Positions 1 through 7,083 of a stretch of 43,563 bases of DNA are shown here, one piece after another. The notes beneath the pieces are model-generated. The model was not told the DNA's origin, searched no databases, and saw nothing but the letters and a program-made list of their open reading frames with translations. Each line of letters begins with the position of its first letter. The first letter of the stretch is position 1. The position numbers were made by a program, and so were the translations under genes. The DNA lies in NCBI GenBank assembly GCA_036987155.1, contig BTXY01000006.1, positions 1 to 43,563 on the forward strand, in the 5' to 3' direction. The stretch comes from Microsyncoccus archaeolyticus (GTDB lineage: Bacteria; Patescibacteriota; Minisyncoccia; Minisyncoccales; Minisyncoccaceae).

Positions 1-1
1 T

Positions 2-1012
2 GGCAAGAAAGGCAAAATGCTTTCAGTCTCAAATTATCAATATATGCTGAAAAATAAAATCTATTACGGAATGATTGAATACAACGGCGAAATTTATGAC
101 GGAAAGCACGAACCGATTATCACAAAGAAACTTTTTGATTCTGTTCAAGAAGTGATGGCGAACAAGAGCAAACCGAAATCGCCAAAATTGAAACCATACA
201 TTTTTAGAGGATTTTTCCGTTGCGGAGAATGTGGTTGCTTTATTACCACCGAAACGCAAAAAGGACATAACTATTTGCGATGTACCAAACGGAAAAATCC
301 TTGTTCGCAAAGGTATGCGAGAGAGGACGCCATCACTTCTCAAATCCGAGAGGAAATAAAAAAAGTTTCTTTGTCTTCCGCTTGGGCAAACGCTTCAATC
401 AATTATTTTGAAAATGAAAAAATGAAGATTGCCCAAGCGGAAAGCTCTTTCGCCCAAAAAGCGAGAAATGAGCTTGTGGAGATAGAAACAAAACTTGATC
501 GTTTGCTTGATTTACAACTGGACGGCAATTTGTCGCAAATGGAATATACTGCCAAAAAGTACAAGCTCATTCTCGCTAAAAAAAATTTGGAAGAAAAAAT
601 CCATGCTTTTGGGCGAAAGAGCAATAATCGGTTCGAACTTGCCATTGCCTTTCTAAAAGACACCAACCAAGCCGAAAAATACGCTCAACAAAAAAATCCC
701 GAAAGGATTCGGGATTTTCTCAAAAAGATTGGTTCGAACTTCCGTATTGCCGACCGCACTTTGGTTTTGGATTTCAAAAATTCCTTCAAAATTGCGGAAA
801 AATACCATGCCGAGGCGCTTTGCGCCGAGGCAACATCTTTCAATTTCGCTGAATGTAAAACTTGGCGGAGAGAGAGGGATTCGAACCCTCGGTACATTAC
901 ATACACAGTCTTTCCAGGACTGCCAATTAAACCACTCTTGCATCTCTCCATATTTTCTCTATTATTGATTATAGTTTTAGAAAATCACTTTTACAACTAT
1001 ATCTTAATTTAA
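2..1012 (+). CDS. Large serine recombinase, C-terminal part (5' end outside window)
   Basis: Site-specific DNA recombinase of an integrated element. The frame is open to the window edge, so the catalytic N-terminal domain lies upstream. Visible are the end of the Recombinase domain (motif GKHEPIITKKLFD), a zinc ribbon with Cys about residues 69, 72, 89 and 96 counted from the Met at 17, and a charged coiled coil about 130-210, in the family's usual order. The last roughly 48 residues are not normal protein: from about 863 the frame reads the antisense of a tRNA-Ser gene (the RRERDSNPR signature) and stops only past it. The true C-terminus may therefore have been reshaped by insertion at the tRNA. 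The family call is secure; the C-terminal boundary is not. Confidence 0.85.
   Translation, partial: GKKGKMLSVSNYQYMLKNKIYYGMIEYNGEIYDGKHEPIITKKLFDSVQEVMANKSKPKSPKLKPYIFRGFFRCGECGCFITTETQKGHNYLRCTKRKNPCSQRYAREDAITSQIREEIKKVSLSSAWANASINYFENEKMKIAQAESSFAQKARNELVEIETKLDRLLDLQLDGNLSQMEYTAKKYKLILAKKNLEEKIHAFGRKSNNRFELAIAFLKDTNQAEKYAQQKNPERIRDFLKKIGSNFRIADRTLVLDFKNSFKIAEKYHAEALCAEATSFNFAECKTWRRERDSNPRYITYTVFPGLPIKPLLHLSIFSLLLIIVLENHFYNYILI
691..718 (-). terminator. Intrinsic terminator-like hairpin inside the recombinase gene
   Basis: A perfect 11-bp inverted repeat (693-703 with 708-718) closes a 4-nt loop. Read on the minus strand, the stem runs into a T tract down to 691. It lies about 145 nt past the 3' end of the minus-strand tRNA-Ser, so it could end that transcript although it sits within the recombinase coding region on the plus strand. 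Confidence 0.5.
863..949 (-). tRNA. tRNA-Ser (anticodon GGA)
   Basis: The minus strand folds as a class II tRNA: acceptor GGAGAGA pairs with TCTCTCC, anticodon stem CAGTC/GACTG holds loop CTGGAAA (anticodon GGA, reading UCC/UCU), there is a long variable arm, and the T arm is GAGGG-TTCGAAT-CCCTC. Discriminator G and an encoded CCA (865-863) follow. The 3' half overlaps the recombinase frame on the other strand. Its T arm and acceptor closely match those of the tRNA-Ser at 43465. Confidence 0.95.
968..996 (-). promoter_or_regulatory. Promoter for tRNA-Ser(GGA)
   Basis: On the minus strand TTGTAA (996-991) is followed after 17 nt by TATAAT (973-968), about 18 nt before the tRNA 5' end. Spacing and position are as expected for a housekeeping sigma factor. 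Confidence 0.65.
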
Positions 1013-1151
1013 AAGTACCCCATGAATTTGCTTTAAATCTTCCACGCCTTCGTTCCTTCATAAACATATAATATTTCTTTTATTGTCATCACTCGATACT
1101 ATAGCGTATAAAAATATTATTATCAATATCGTTCTTAAAAAAATATATTAT

Positions 1152-1173
1152 AAAAAAAGCCGTTATTACGGCT
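1152..1173 (-). terminator. Intrinsic terminator after the kinase-CYTH gene
   Basis: Stem AGCCGT/ACGGCT (1158-1163 with 1168-1173) around loop TATT, followed on the minus strand by a run of seven T. It lies just past the stop codon at 1183. The rest of 1013-1182 shows no gene. Confidence 0.8.
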
Positions 1174-1182
1174 AAAATATTA

Positions 1183-2346
1183 TCAAGAAAAAATCTCAAA
1201 ATACGATTGTCTTGTTAACTCTCCGCTTATATTAAGCTTTTTCAATAAATTCTTGGCTTCTTTTATGTTGTCTCCCCTAATTTCAAAAAAGTGGAGATCT
1301 TTTCCTTCAAGAACAATCCTGTCAAGAGAAAAAATAAGATTATTGAGAACAAAAATGTCTCGTATTTTAACAATGGTTATTCTTTCTTTAAAGATTTTTT
1401 CAACATCCCCTCTTTCTTGTTCGGAAATTGGAAATTCAAATTTATGTTTTATTCTCATCTCATTATCAATTTCCAAAGCTTTATAAGTAAAAATAAGATT
1501 GCCTTGTTCTCTTCTTATTCTTACAACTTCTCCCTCAAGCTGACCAGAGCCAATAAAATAATGGTCTTCTTGAATTGTGTGAGCAAGAAACTCTGCTCCA
1601 GATTTTTGAACCTCGTCAATTGATATTGGGCTATCAAGAATTACCTTTATTTGTTTTTCCTTATTGCATCCTGCTTGATGTGGCTCAATAATCGGATCAT
1701 AAGGATTATTGATTATAATATCAGCATTGTCTTCTTGAACATCAATATAATTAATGTGCATTGGCTCAACAACTGAAAGAAAATAACCGAGAATATCTTT
1801 CTGACTCCAAGTTGTTCTTTTTGAATCGCGCATTATGCGCCTAACAAAACGGCCATGACAATTTGTTTTGACAAAAATCTTCAAATCTCCAGCATTAGTC
1901 AGTTTTCTATTTAAAGCAAAAAGTCCTTCAACAACAATAATTTGTCTTGGATTTATTTTCTCATAGCCTACTCTTTTGCCCCCTTCTTCAATAAAACTAT
2001 AAATTGGCTTATTAATGGATTTTCCTTTTTTGAGATCATCTAAATGCCTTTTAAGCATTAATATATCAATTGATTCTGGTTGATCAAAATTATATCCATA
2101 TTTTTCTGAATATTCTTTACCAATATAGTAATCATCCATTGATATTAATATTACATCAAAAGATAATTTCTGAAGGCGCTCAACTAATTTATTAGCAAAA
2201 GTTGTTTTTCCTGATGCAGAGCCTCCAGCAACAAGAATAATTATTGGAAAATTTCCAGAAATTAGTTCGCTTGCTATTATAGACGGTGCGTCTTTAATCT
2301 GTAGCATTCTGGGAATTACAAATCCGCCAAAGTAAGATCTTTTCAT
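1183..2346 (-). CDS. Uridine kinase-like P-loop kinase fused to a CYTH domain
   Basis: 387 residues in two domains. Residues about 35-215 are a uridine kinase/phosphoribulokinase-type NTPase: Walker A GGSASGKTT (41-49), SMDDYY after it, and IIVVEGLFAL as the Walker B strand. Residues about 235-385 resemble a CYTH/triphosphate tunnel domain (RIRREQGNLIFTYK, VKIRDIF, LDRIVLEGKDLHFFEIRGD); its N-terminal ExExK motif is weak (EKQIK). CYTH enzymes bind triphosphorylated compounds with metal ions. Plant TTM1/TTM2 have the same domain order, but the bacterial substrate is unknown, so uridine should not be assumed. The start is backed by a strong Shine-Dalgarno (GAGAGGT). It is transcribed alone, with its own promoter and terminator. 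Confidence 0.85.
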   Translation of the reverse strand: MKRSYFGGFVIPRMLQIKDAPSIIASELISGNFPIIILVAGGSASGKTTFANKLVERLQKLSFDVILISMDDYYIGKEYSEKYGYNFDQPESIDILMLKRHLDDLKKGKSINKPIYSFIEEGGKRVGYEKINPRQIIVVEGLFALNRKLTNAGDLKIFVKTNCHGRFVRRIMRDSKRTTWSQKDILGYFLSVVEPMHINYIDVQEDNADIIINNPYDPIIEPHQAGCNKEKQIKVILDSPISIDEVQKSGAEFLAHTIQEDHYFIGSGQLEGEVVRIRREQGNLIFTYKALEIDNEMRIKHKFEFPISEQERGDVEKIFKERITIVKIRDIFVLNNLIFSLDRIVLEGKDLHFFEIRGDNIKEAKNLLKKLNISGELTRQSYFEIFS

Positions 2347-2396
2347 GATTTACCTCTCAAAGAGCTAGGGCCTAATTAGAAAATCAAGCCATTAAA

Positions 2397-2424
2397 ATAA
2401 TATAACGAAAAATATTTTTGTCAA
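2397..2424 (-). promoter_or_regulatory. Promoter of the kinase-CYTH gene
   Basis: Minus strand: TTGACA (2424-2419), 16-nt spacer, TATTAT (2402-2397). The implied leader is about 45 nt and carries GAGAGGTAAATC directly before the ATG. Confidence 0.6.
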
Positions 2425-2451
2425 ACTAAAAACTGCTTTTAAAAAGCAGTT
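2425..2451 (-). terminator. Terminator of the lemA-htpX operon
   Basis: Inverted repeat AACTGC...GCAGTT (2431-2436 with 2446-2451) extended by A:T pairs and followed on the minus strand by T-rich sequence. It touches the htpX stop codon. Confidence 0.65.
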
Positions 2452-3336
2452 CTATATCTTCATTCCCATTAAGGCTTTTATCCTTTCTTCTACTGGAGGA
2501 TGCGTCATAAAAAGATTATTAATGCTTTTTCCTCTAAACGGAGAGGAAATAAACAAATGGGCATTAGAAGAGTTGGCTTTAATCATTTGGTTTGGATCAG
2601 AAGCAATCTTTTTTAAAGCACTAGCTAATCCTTCAGGGTATCTTGTCATTAATGCACCAGATGCATCAGCTAGAAACTCTCTTTGTCTTGACAGAGCTGC
2701 TTTAATAATTTGAGCAACAATTGGAGCTAAGATAGCAGCAACAATTCCTAAAATTAAAATTATTGCATTGCCTCCCCTGTCATTATCGTTGCTTCTTCTA
2801 AAACTACTTCTTAAAAAAATATCTGAGAGAAGAGCAATAATTCCAACCAATACAACAATTGCTGTTTGTAAAAGAGTGTCTCTATTTTTAATATGAGACA
2901 ACTCATGAGCAATCACTCCTTCTAGCTCACTTCTTTCTAGTTTCATTAGTATTCCTTTTGTCAAAGCAATTACTGCGTGCTTTTCATCTCTTCCTGTTGC
3001 AAAAGCATTAGGTTGAGCTTCGTTTTCTAAAATATATATCTTTGGCATTGGCATACCAGTAGAAATACATAAATTCTCAACTAATCTATAAATATCTGGA
3101 TTATCCTTCATTTCAATTAATTTAGCATCAGTCATTGATAAAACAATCTTATCTGAAAACCAATAAGAAGAAACGCTCATAATTGTACTTAATCCAATAG
3201 CTATGTATAAAATTAAGGTAGAATCAAAAATATAGCTAAAAAGCCAACCAATTAAAATAACAAAGATGAAAAACATGGTGATTAAAAACCATGTTCTTCT
3301 AATATTGGATTCTGCTTGAGAATATAGGGTTGCCAT
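2452..3336 (-). CDS. htpX: HtpX-type M48 zinc metalloprotease
   Basis: Membrane protease for quality control of inner-membrane proteins. 294 residues, the usual length for HtpX. There are two N-terminal membrane segments (about 17-37 and 42-62), the zinc motif HELSH (144-148), two further membrane segments (about 158-175 and 190-212), and EFLAD with the third zinc ligand. It starts 1 nt after the stop of a 36-residue reading frame and lies downstream of lemA, the pairing known from many bacteria. The start context has only a weak ribosome site, so coupling to the upstream frame is likely. Confidence 0.93.
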   Translation of the reverse strand: MATLYSQAESNIRRTWFLITMFFIFVILIGWLFSYIFDSTLILYIAIGLSTIMSVSSYWFSDKIVLSMTDAKLIEMKDNPDIYRLVENLCISTGMPMPKIYILENEAQPNAFATGRDEKHAVIALTKGILMKLERSELEGVIAHELSHIKNRDTLLQTAIVVLVGIIALLSDIFLRSSFRRSNDNDRGGNAIILILGIVAAILAPIVAQIIKAALSRQREFLADASGALMTRYPEGLASALKKIASDPNQMIKANSSNAHLFISSPFRGKSINNLFMTHPPVEERIKALMGMKI

Positions 3337-3337
3337 A

Positions 3338-3448
3338 TTATTTCTTTAGGATCCCCAATCTTCTTTGATCTCTTTCGCTTAGTTTTTTGCCAAGCTTTTT
3401 TCTTTTTTTCTTTCTTTGCTTGATAATAATCTTTTTAATATTCATCAT
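3338..3448 (-). CDS. Small basic peptide between lemA and htpX
   Basis: A 36-codon frame starts with ATG ATG 4 nt after the lemA stop and ends with TAA 1 nt before the htpX ATG, so it fills the gap exactly. The product is extremely basic, about half Lys/Arg, with a central run KQRKKKRKKLGKKL and ending RRLGILKK. No family is recognised. It could be an RNA- or ribosome-binding peptide, or a translated spacer that couples lemA to htpX. No clear Shine-Dalgarno is present, in keeping with the rest of this operon. Confidence 0.5.
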   Translation of the reverse strand: MMNIKKIIIKQRKKKRKKLGKKLSERDQRRLGILKK

Positions 3449-3452
3449 ATAT

Positions 3453-4010
3453 TTACTTGTTGAAATCTACTTTTGGAACTGCTTTCTCTTCTTCTCCTAT
3501 TTCAAAGAATTCAGCCAATTTAAATCCAAACATGTTAGCAATAATATTTGTTGGAACTGTTTCAATCTTGTTATTTAATTCTATAACATTGCCATTATAA
3601 AATCTTCTAGCAGACTGAATTTTGTTTTCTGTGTCGCTTAATTCTTTTTGTAATTCCAAGAAATTAACCGATGCTTTTAAATCAGGATAGTTTTCTGCTA
3701 AAGCAAATATTGTTTTTAATGTTCCTGCTAAAGCATTTTCTGCTTCTCCTTTTTCTTTTACTCCCTTTGCATTCATAGCAACATTTCTTGCTTGAATAAC
3801 TTTTTCAAAGGTTTGCTGTTCATGAGAAGCGTAACCTTTTACTGTTTCAACTAAATTTGGTATTAAGTCATACCTTCTTTTTAATTGAACGTCTATGTCT
3901 GACCAAGCCTCTTTAACTCTATTTTTAAGCACAATTAAGGAATTATAGGCGAAAACTATCCACAAAACAACTATACCTATAAAACCAATTATAATTATTG
4001 ATAAGTCCAT
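3453..4010 (-). CDS. lemA: LemA family protein
   Basis: 185 residues: one N-terminal membrane segment (about 4-22), then the long-helix LemA fold with the typical stretch VKEAWSDIDVQLKRRYDLIP and NLVETVKGYA. LemA proteins are membrane-anchored helical bundles of unknown exact role, often next to HtpX or other membrane proteases. Here lemA follows a LemA-like gene by 6 nt and precedes the small peptide and htpX, forming one transcription unit. Confidence 0.92.
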   Translation of the reverse strand: MDLSIIIIGFIGIVVLWIVFAYNSLIVLKNRVKEAWSDIDVQLKRRYDLIPNLVETVKGYASHEQQTFEKVIQARNVAMNAKGVKEKGEAENALAGTLKTIFALAENYPDLKASVNFLELQKELSDTENKIQSARRFYNGNVIELNNKIETVPTNIIANMFGFKLAEFFEIGEEEKAVPKVDFNK

Positions 4011-4016
4011 ATATTA

Positions 4017-4496
4017 TTATTTATTTTTCTTTTTAATTTTGACCTTTACCCTTTTTTCTTCAAAAATCTCTTGTTTTTCTTTTTTCTTAAAAAAACTTGA
4101 CCACAAATTCTTAAAAGACTCCATTCCAATTTCTATTTCCTTTAAATCTTCTTTTAATTTACTTATTTTCTCAGAATGCTTGCTTATTGATTCGAAAACA
4201 GAATCAGCAACAGAAGATATTTTTTTACTTAACGATTTTTTATCCTTAAACCCTTTTTTCTTTTTAATCCCCTCTACTACTTCTTTGATATTGCTTTCGA
4301 TCTTCTGGCTTAGCTTAGCATATTTTCTAGCCTCTTCGATGAGCTCTAAAAATAATTGTATTTTCTTTTCTAAGCAATCTTCGAATTCTTGTTTTGCTCT
4401 CTGGGTTTGCTTTTTTATTCTGTTTAATAAATAAAAGATGTTAAAAGCCAATATTACAAAAAGAGACATTATTAATAATATAATATTGGTTTCCAT
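4017..4496 (-). CDS. Membrane-anchored coiled-coil protein, possible divergent LemA paralogue
   Basis: 159 residues: an N-terminal membrane segment (about 4-24), then charged helices and a very Lys-rich C-terminus (VKVKIKKKNK). No named family is recognised. The first half follows the LemA layout (membrane helix, then NRIKKQTQRAKQEFEDCLEK and a Leu/Glu-rich helix ending in KYA), parallel to lemA just downstream. It lacks the invariant LemA RRYDLIPNL motif. It is the first gene of the operon and has a -10 box 7 nt before its ATG. A diverged duplicate of lemA is plausible but unproven by eye. Confidence 0.7.
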   Translation of the reverse strand: METNIILLIMSLFVILAFNIFYLLNRIKKQTQRAKQEFEDCLEKKIQLFLELIEEARKYAKLSQKIESNIKEVVEGIKKKKGFKDKKSLSKKISSVADSVFESISKHSEKISKLKEDLKEIEIGMESFKNLWSSFFKKKEKQEIFEEKRVKVKIKKKNK

Positions 4497-4503
4497 TAGA
4501 ATT

Positions 4504-4531
4504 ATTATAACAAAAATTAATTAAATTACAA
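4504..4531 (-). promoter_or_regulatory. Promoter of the lemA-htpX operon, predicted leaderless
   Basis: Minus strand: TTGTAA (4531-4526), 16-nt spacer, TATAAT (4509-4504), then AATTCTA and the ATG at 4496. Seven nucleotides between -10 and ATG put the transcription start at or next to the start codon. Confidence 0.6.
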
Positions 4532-4538
4532 GATGGTA

Positions 4539-6155
4539 TTAATATCCCATTTCTTGTCTATCATTAACAATATCTTTTTTTTCTTCTGGTTTTTCAACAA
4601 CAATGCATTCTGTGGTCAAAAGCATTGAAGCAGCAGAAACTGCATTTTCAACACAAGACCTTACAACCTTTGCTGGATCAACAATTCCTGTTTCCATAAA
4701 ATCTTCAAATTTATCTTCCAAAGCATTATATCCTTCATTAAAAGATAGTTTCTTAACTTCTGCAGAAATTACTGCTCCGTCTTTTCCAGCATTTTCAGCA
4801 ATTTTCCTTATTGGCTCTTCAAGAGATTTTTGTAATATCTCTATTGCTATTTTTTCTTCACCTTCAATTTTAGCATTGTCTAATGCTTTTTGACATCTAA
4901 GTAAAGCCACTCCTCCTCCAGGAACAATCCCTTCTTCTATTGCTGCTCTTGTAGCTGAAAGTGCGTCTTCTGTTTTATGTTTTCTTGCTTTTTGCTCTAT
5001 TTCAGTAGCTGCTCCTACTTTAATTACTGCAACTCCGCCTGATAATTTAGCTAATCTTTCTTGAAGCTTTTCTTTATCAAAATCAGATTCTTCTGCTGTA
5101 ATTTGAGTTCTTAATTGAGAAATTCTTTTTTCAACATCCTCTTTTTTCCCTTTTCCTTCAACAATTATTGTTTTTTCTTTAGTAGCAATGATTTTTCTTG
5201 CTCTTCCCAATTGAGACAATTCTATATTCTCAATTTTCATTCCTAGTTCTTCTGAAATTACCTGACCCCCAGTAACAATAGCAATGTCTTCTAATATTTG
5301 CTTTTTTCTGTCTCCATAACCAGGTGCTTTAACAGCTAAAACATTAAACACCCCTCTTAGTTTATTAACAATTAATGTTGTCAAAGCTTCTCCATCAACG
5401 TCTTCAGCAATAATAAAAATGTTCTTTTCTCCTGTAGCAACTATTTTTTCTAATACAGGAACCATTTCTTGAATTGAAGATATTTTTTTATCAGTAATTA
5501 AAATATATGGATCTTCTAGTTTTGCTTCCATTCTCTCTACATCGCTAACCATATAAGGAGAGATATATCCTTGATCAAATTCAAGACCTTTTACAATTTC
5601 TTTTTCGATTCCTAGTGTTTTTGATTCTTCAATAGTAATAACCCCATCTTTTCCTACCTCAGTAATTGTTTTAGCAATTAGTATTCCTAATTCTTTATCT
5701 TCTGCAGAAATAGTAGCTACTCTAGCATAATCTTCTTCAGTTGAAATAGGCTTAGCCATTTTCTTAATTTCCTCAACTACTAGTTCTGCTCCTTTTTCAA
5801 GTCCTCTTCTAATGGCTAATGGATTAGCTCCAGCTGTTACATTTTTTAATCCTTCTCTAATTAAGGTTTGCGCTAACAGTGTTGCAGTGGTTGTTCCATC
5901 TCCAGCAGCATCATTTGCTTTTTCTGCTACTTGTTTTACTATTTCAGCTCCAATGTTTTCTGCTTTGTCTTCTAATTCAATTTCTTTAGCAATACTAACT
6001 CCATCATTAGTAATAGTCGGAGAACCAAACTTTTCACCCAATACAACATTTCTTCCTTTAGGGCCTAGTGTAATTGTTACTGCATTAGCTAATTTATCAG
6101 CGCCTGCTTTTAATTTAGCTCTTGCTTCTTCTCCATAAAACATTTGTTTTGCCAT
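4539..6155 (-). CDS. groEL: Chaperonin GroEL (60 kDa)
   Basis: ATP-driven folding chamber subunit, 538 residues from the ATG at 6155 (MAKQMFYGEEARAK). A longer reading from a TTG at 6167 would overlap groES and is less likely. Family marks include VTLGPKGRNVVLG (here ITLGPKGRNVVLGE), the ATP loop NDAAGDGTTTAT, and GGGVALLR near the C-terminus. The tail ends QEMGY and lacks the Gly-Gly-Met repeats of E. coli GroEL. It lies 4 nt downstream of groES under the CIRCE-controlled promoter. No terminator is evident after it, so read-through into the lemA operon is possible. Confidence 0.98.
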   Translation of the reverse strand: MAKQMFYGEEARAKLKAGADKLANAVTITLGPKGRNVVLGEKFGSPTITNDGVSIAKEIELEDKAENIGAEIVKQVAEKANDAAGDGTTTATLLAQTLIREGLKNVTAGANPLAIRRGLEKGAELVVEEIKKMAKPISTEEDYARVATISAEDKELGILIAKTITEVGKDGVITIEESKTLGIEKEIVKGLEFDQGYISPYMVSDVERMEAKLEDPYILITDKKISSIQEMVPVLEKIVATGEKNIFIIAEDVDGEALTTLIVNKLRGVFNVLAVKAPGYGDRKKQILEDIAIVTGGQVISEELGMKIENIELSQLGRARKIIATKEKTIIVEGKGKKEDVEKRISQLRTQITAEESDFDKEKLQERLAKLSGGVAVIKVGAATEIEQKARKHKTEDALSATRAAIEEGIVPGGGVALLRCQKALDNAKIEGEEKIAIEILQKSLEEPIRKIAENAGKDGAVISAEVKKLSFNEGYNALEDKFEDFMETGIVDPAKVVRSCVENAVSAASMLLTTECIVVEKPEEKKDIVNDRQEMGY

Positions 6156-6159
6156 ATGT

Positions 6160-6450
6160 TTATTCAATTATTGCCAAAATGTCATCTTGACTGGCAACTA
6201 AATATTCTTTATTCCCGACCTTGATTTCTTGAGGACCATATTTAGTGAATATCACCTTGTCTCCCTCTTTAACTTCCATGGGAATAACTTTTCCCGAAGA
6301 ATGAGTTTTCCCAGGGCCAACAGCAATAACTGTTCCTTGCTCTGGTTTTTCTCTTCCTGCAGATTGAGGAAGAAGTATTCCTCCTTTTGTTTTTTCCTCT
6401 TCTTTAAGAGGTTCTATAATAATATGATCTGAAACTGGTTTTAATTTCAT
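6160..6450 (-). CDS. groES: Co-chaperonin GroES (10 kDa)
   Basis: 96 residues, the normal size. It forms the heptameric lid on GroEL. The start KLKPVSDHIIIEPLKEEEKT, the mobile loop KGGILLPQSA, and VGPGK and FTKYGPQEI are typical. It is the first gene of the groESL operon, about 20 nt downstream of a CIRCE operator. Confidence 0.98.
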   Translation of the reverse strand: MKLKPVSDHIIIEPLKEEEKTKGGILLPQSAGREKPEQGTVIAVGPGKTHSSGKVIPMEVKEGDKVIFTKYGPQEIKVGNKEYLVASQDDILAIIE

Positions 6451-6468
6451 AAAATAATTTTAAAAATA

Positions 6469-6495
6469 TTAGCAATTATGACCTTTGAGTGCTAA
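6469..6495 (-). promoter_or_regulatory. CIRCE operator (HrcA site)
   Basis: TTAGCAATT-N9-GAGTGCTAA (6469-6477 and 6487-6495). The spacing is exact; the right half matches CIRCE perfectly and the left half matches 7 of 9. It lies between the promoter and the groES start, so HrcA repression is expected. hrcA itself is not in this window. Confidence 0.9.
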
Positions 6496-6499
6496 TGAT

Positions 6500-6528
6500 A
6501 ATTTATTCTAAATTTTAATATTTGTCAA
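6500..6528 (-). promoter_or_regulatory. groESL promoter
   Basis: Minus strand: TTGACA (6528-6523), 17-nt spacer, TAAATT (6505-6500). The start of transcription falls inside CIRCE. The -35 box abuts a TTGACA on the opposite strand (6530-6535) facing the gene at 6585. Confidence 0.65.
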
Positions 6529-6584
6529 TTTGACAACATTATCTTATTCTTTTAACCTATTAATAGCAACTTGAGAGGTAAATC

Positions 6585-6911
6585 ATGAACAAAATTGCAG
6601 TGTGTTTAATTATTATTCTAGGATCATTAATGATGCTAGATGTAGTAACAACACATATAGCGCTTGAGAACAATCACACAGAGAAAAATCCAATAATGAA
6701 TCTTATTGTCTCTTCCCCTATTAATCACGTCATGTTAAAAATTATTGGATTAATATTAATTATTCTTTGCTCTTTTATTTTTAAAAATGTAGAAATTAAA
6801 GAATTAAATAAAAAAAGAGACTACTATTGCATGAGTCTAACAATATGTTGCATATTTTATATATGCGTTGTCTCTAATAATATTATTCAGATAATAATAA
6901 AAACCCTTTAA
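6585..6911 (+). CDS. Small membrane protein, DUF5658-like
   Basis: 108 residues with about three hydrophobic segments (about 5-20, 43-65, 82-106). The N-terminal pattern LDVVTTHIALEN followed by EKNPIMN resembles the LDxxTTxxxL...E.NP signature of DUF5658-type membrane proteins, whose function is unknown. It stands alone on the plus strand, facing away from groES, and has a strong Shine-Dalgarno (GAGAGGT) identical in context to that of the kinase-CYTH gene. Its stop codon lies inside the terminator loop. Confidence 0.75.
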   Translation: MNKIAVCLIIILGSLMMLDVVTTHIALENNHTEKNPIMNLIVSSPINHVMLKIIGLILIILCSFIFKNVEIKELNKKRDYYCMSLTICCIFYICVVSNNIIQIIIKTL

Positions 6912-6922
6912 GGGTTTTTTAT
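6901..6922 (+). terminator. Terminator of the small membrane protein gene
   Basis: AAACCC (6901-6906) pairs with GGGTTT (6912-6917) around TTTAA, followed by more T. The loop contains the stop codon of the gene at 6585. Confidence 0.8.
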
Positions 6923-6941
6923 TAAAACTAAAGATCGTTCA

Positions 6942-7075
6942 TTATTTTATATACTCCGAGGGTCCCTCTCCACCACCATCAACAGCACCGTACCTATTCC
7001 AAGTGCCCCACCAGAATGACAACAATTATCGTCGCATGAATCATTGCTAGGGCTGCTGGACGATATTAGGACCTG
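6942..7075 (-). pseudogene. Possible decayed 3' end of a surface or pilin-like gene
   Basis: This gap is visibly GC-richer than its surroundings. On the minus strand one frame reads a Ser/Asp/Cys-rich stretch (SSSSPSNDSCDDNCCHSGG). One base shift at a GGGG run leads into TWNRYGAVDGGGEGPSEYIK and a TAA at 6942-6944. Together they look like the C-terminus of a secreted protein with a single frameshift. No start or N-terminal half is present, because the intact pilin at 7084 ends just upstream. The reading is tentative. Confidence 0.25.
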
Positions 7076-7083
7076 TTTATTGA

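Noticed and set aside
653..968. Several overlapping frames on both strands around the tRNA-Ser (with FESLSL, RVRIPLS and GERGIRTLG stretches)
   Set aside because: These are well-known spurious translations of a tRNA T arm and acceptor; they add no gene.
6156..6167. Longer GroEL starting at a TTG at 6167
   Set aside because: It overlaps the groES stop and adds four residues not found in the family; the ATG at 6155 gives the standard MAKQ start.
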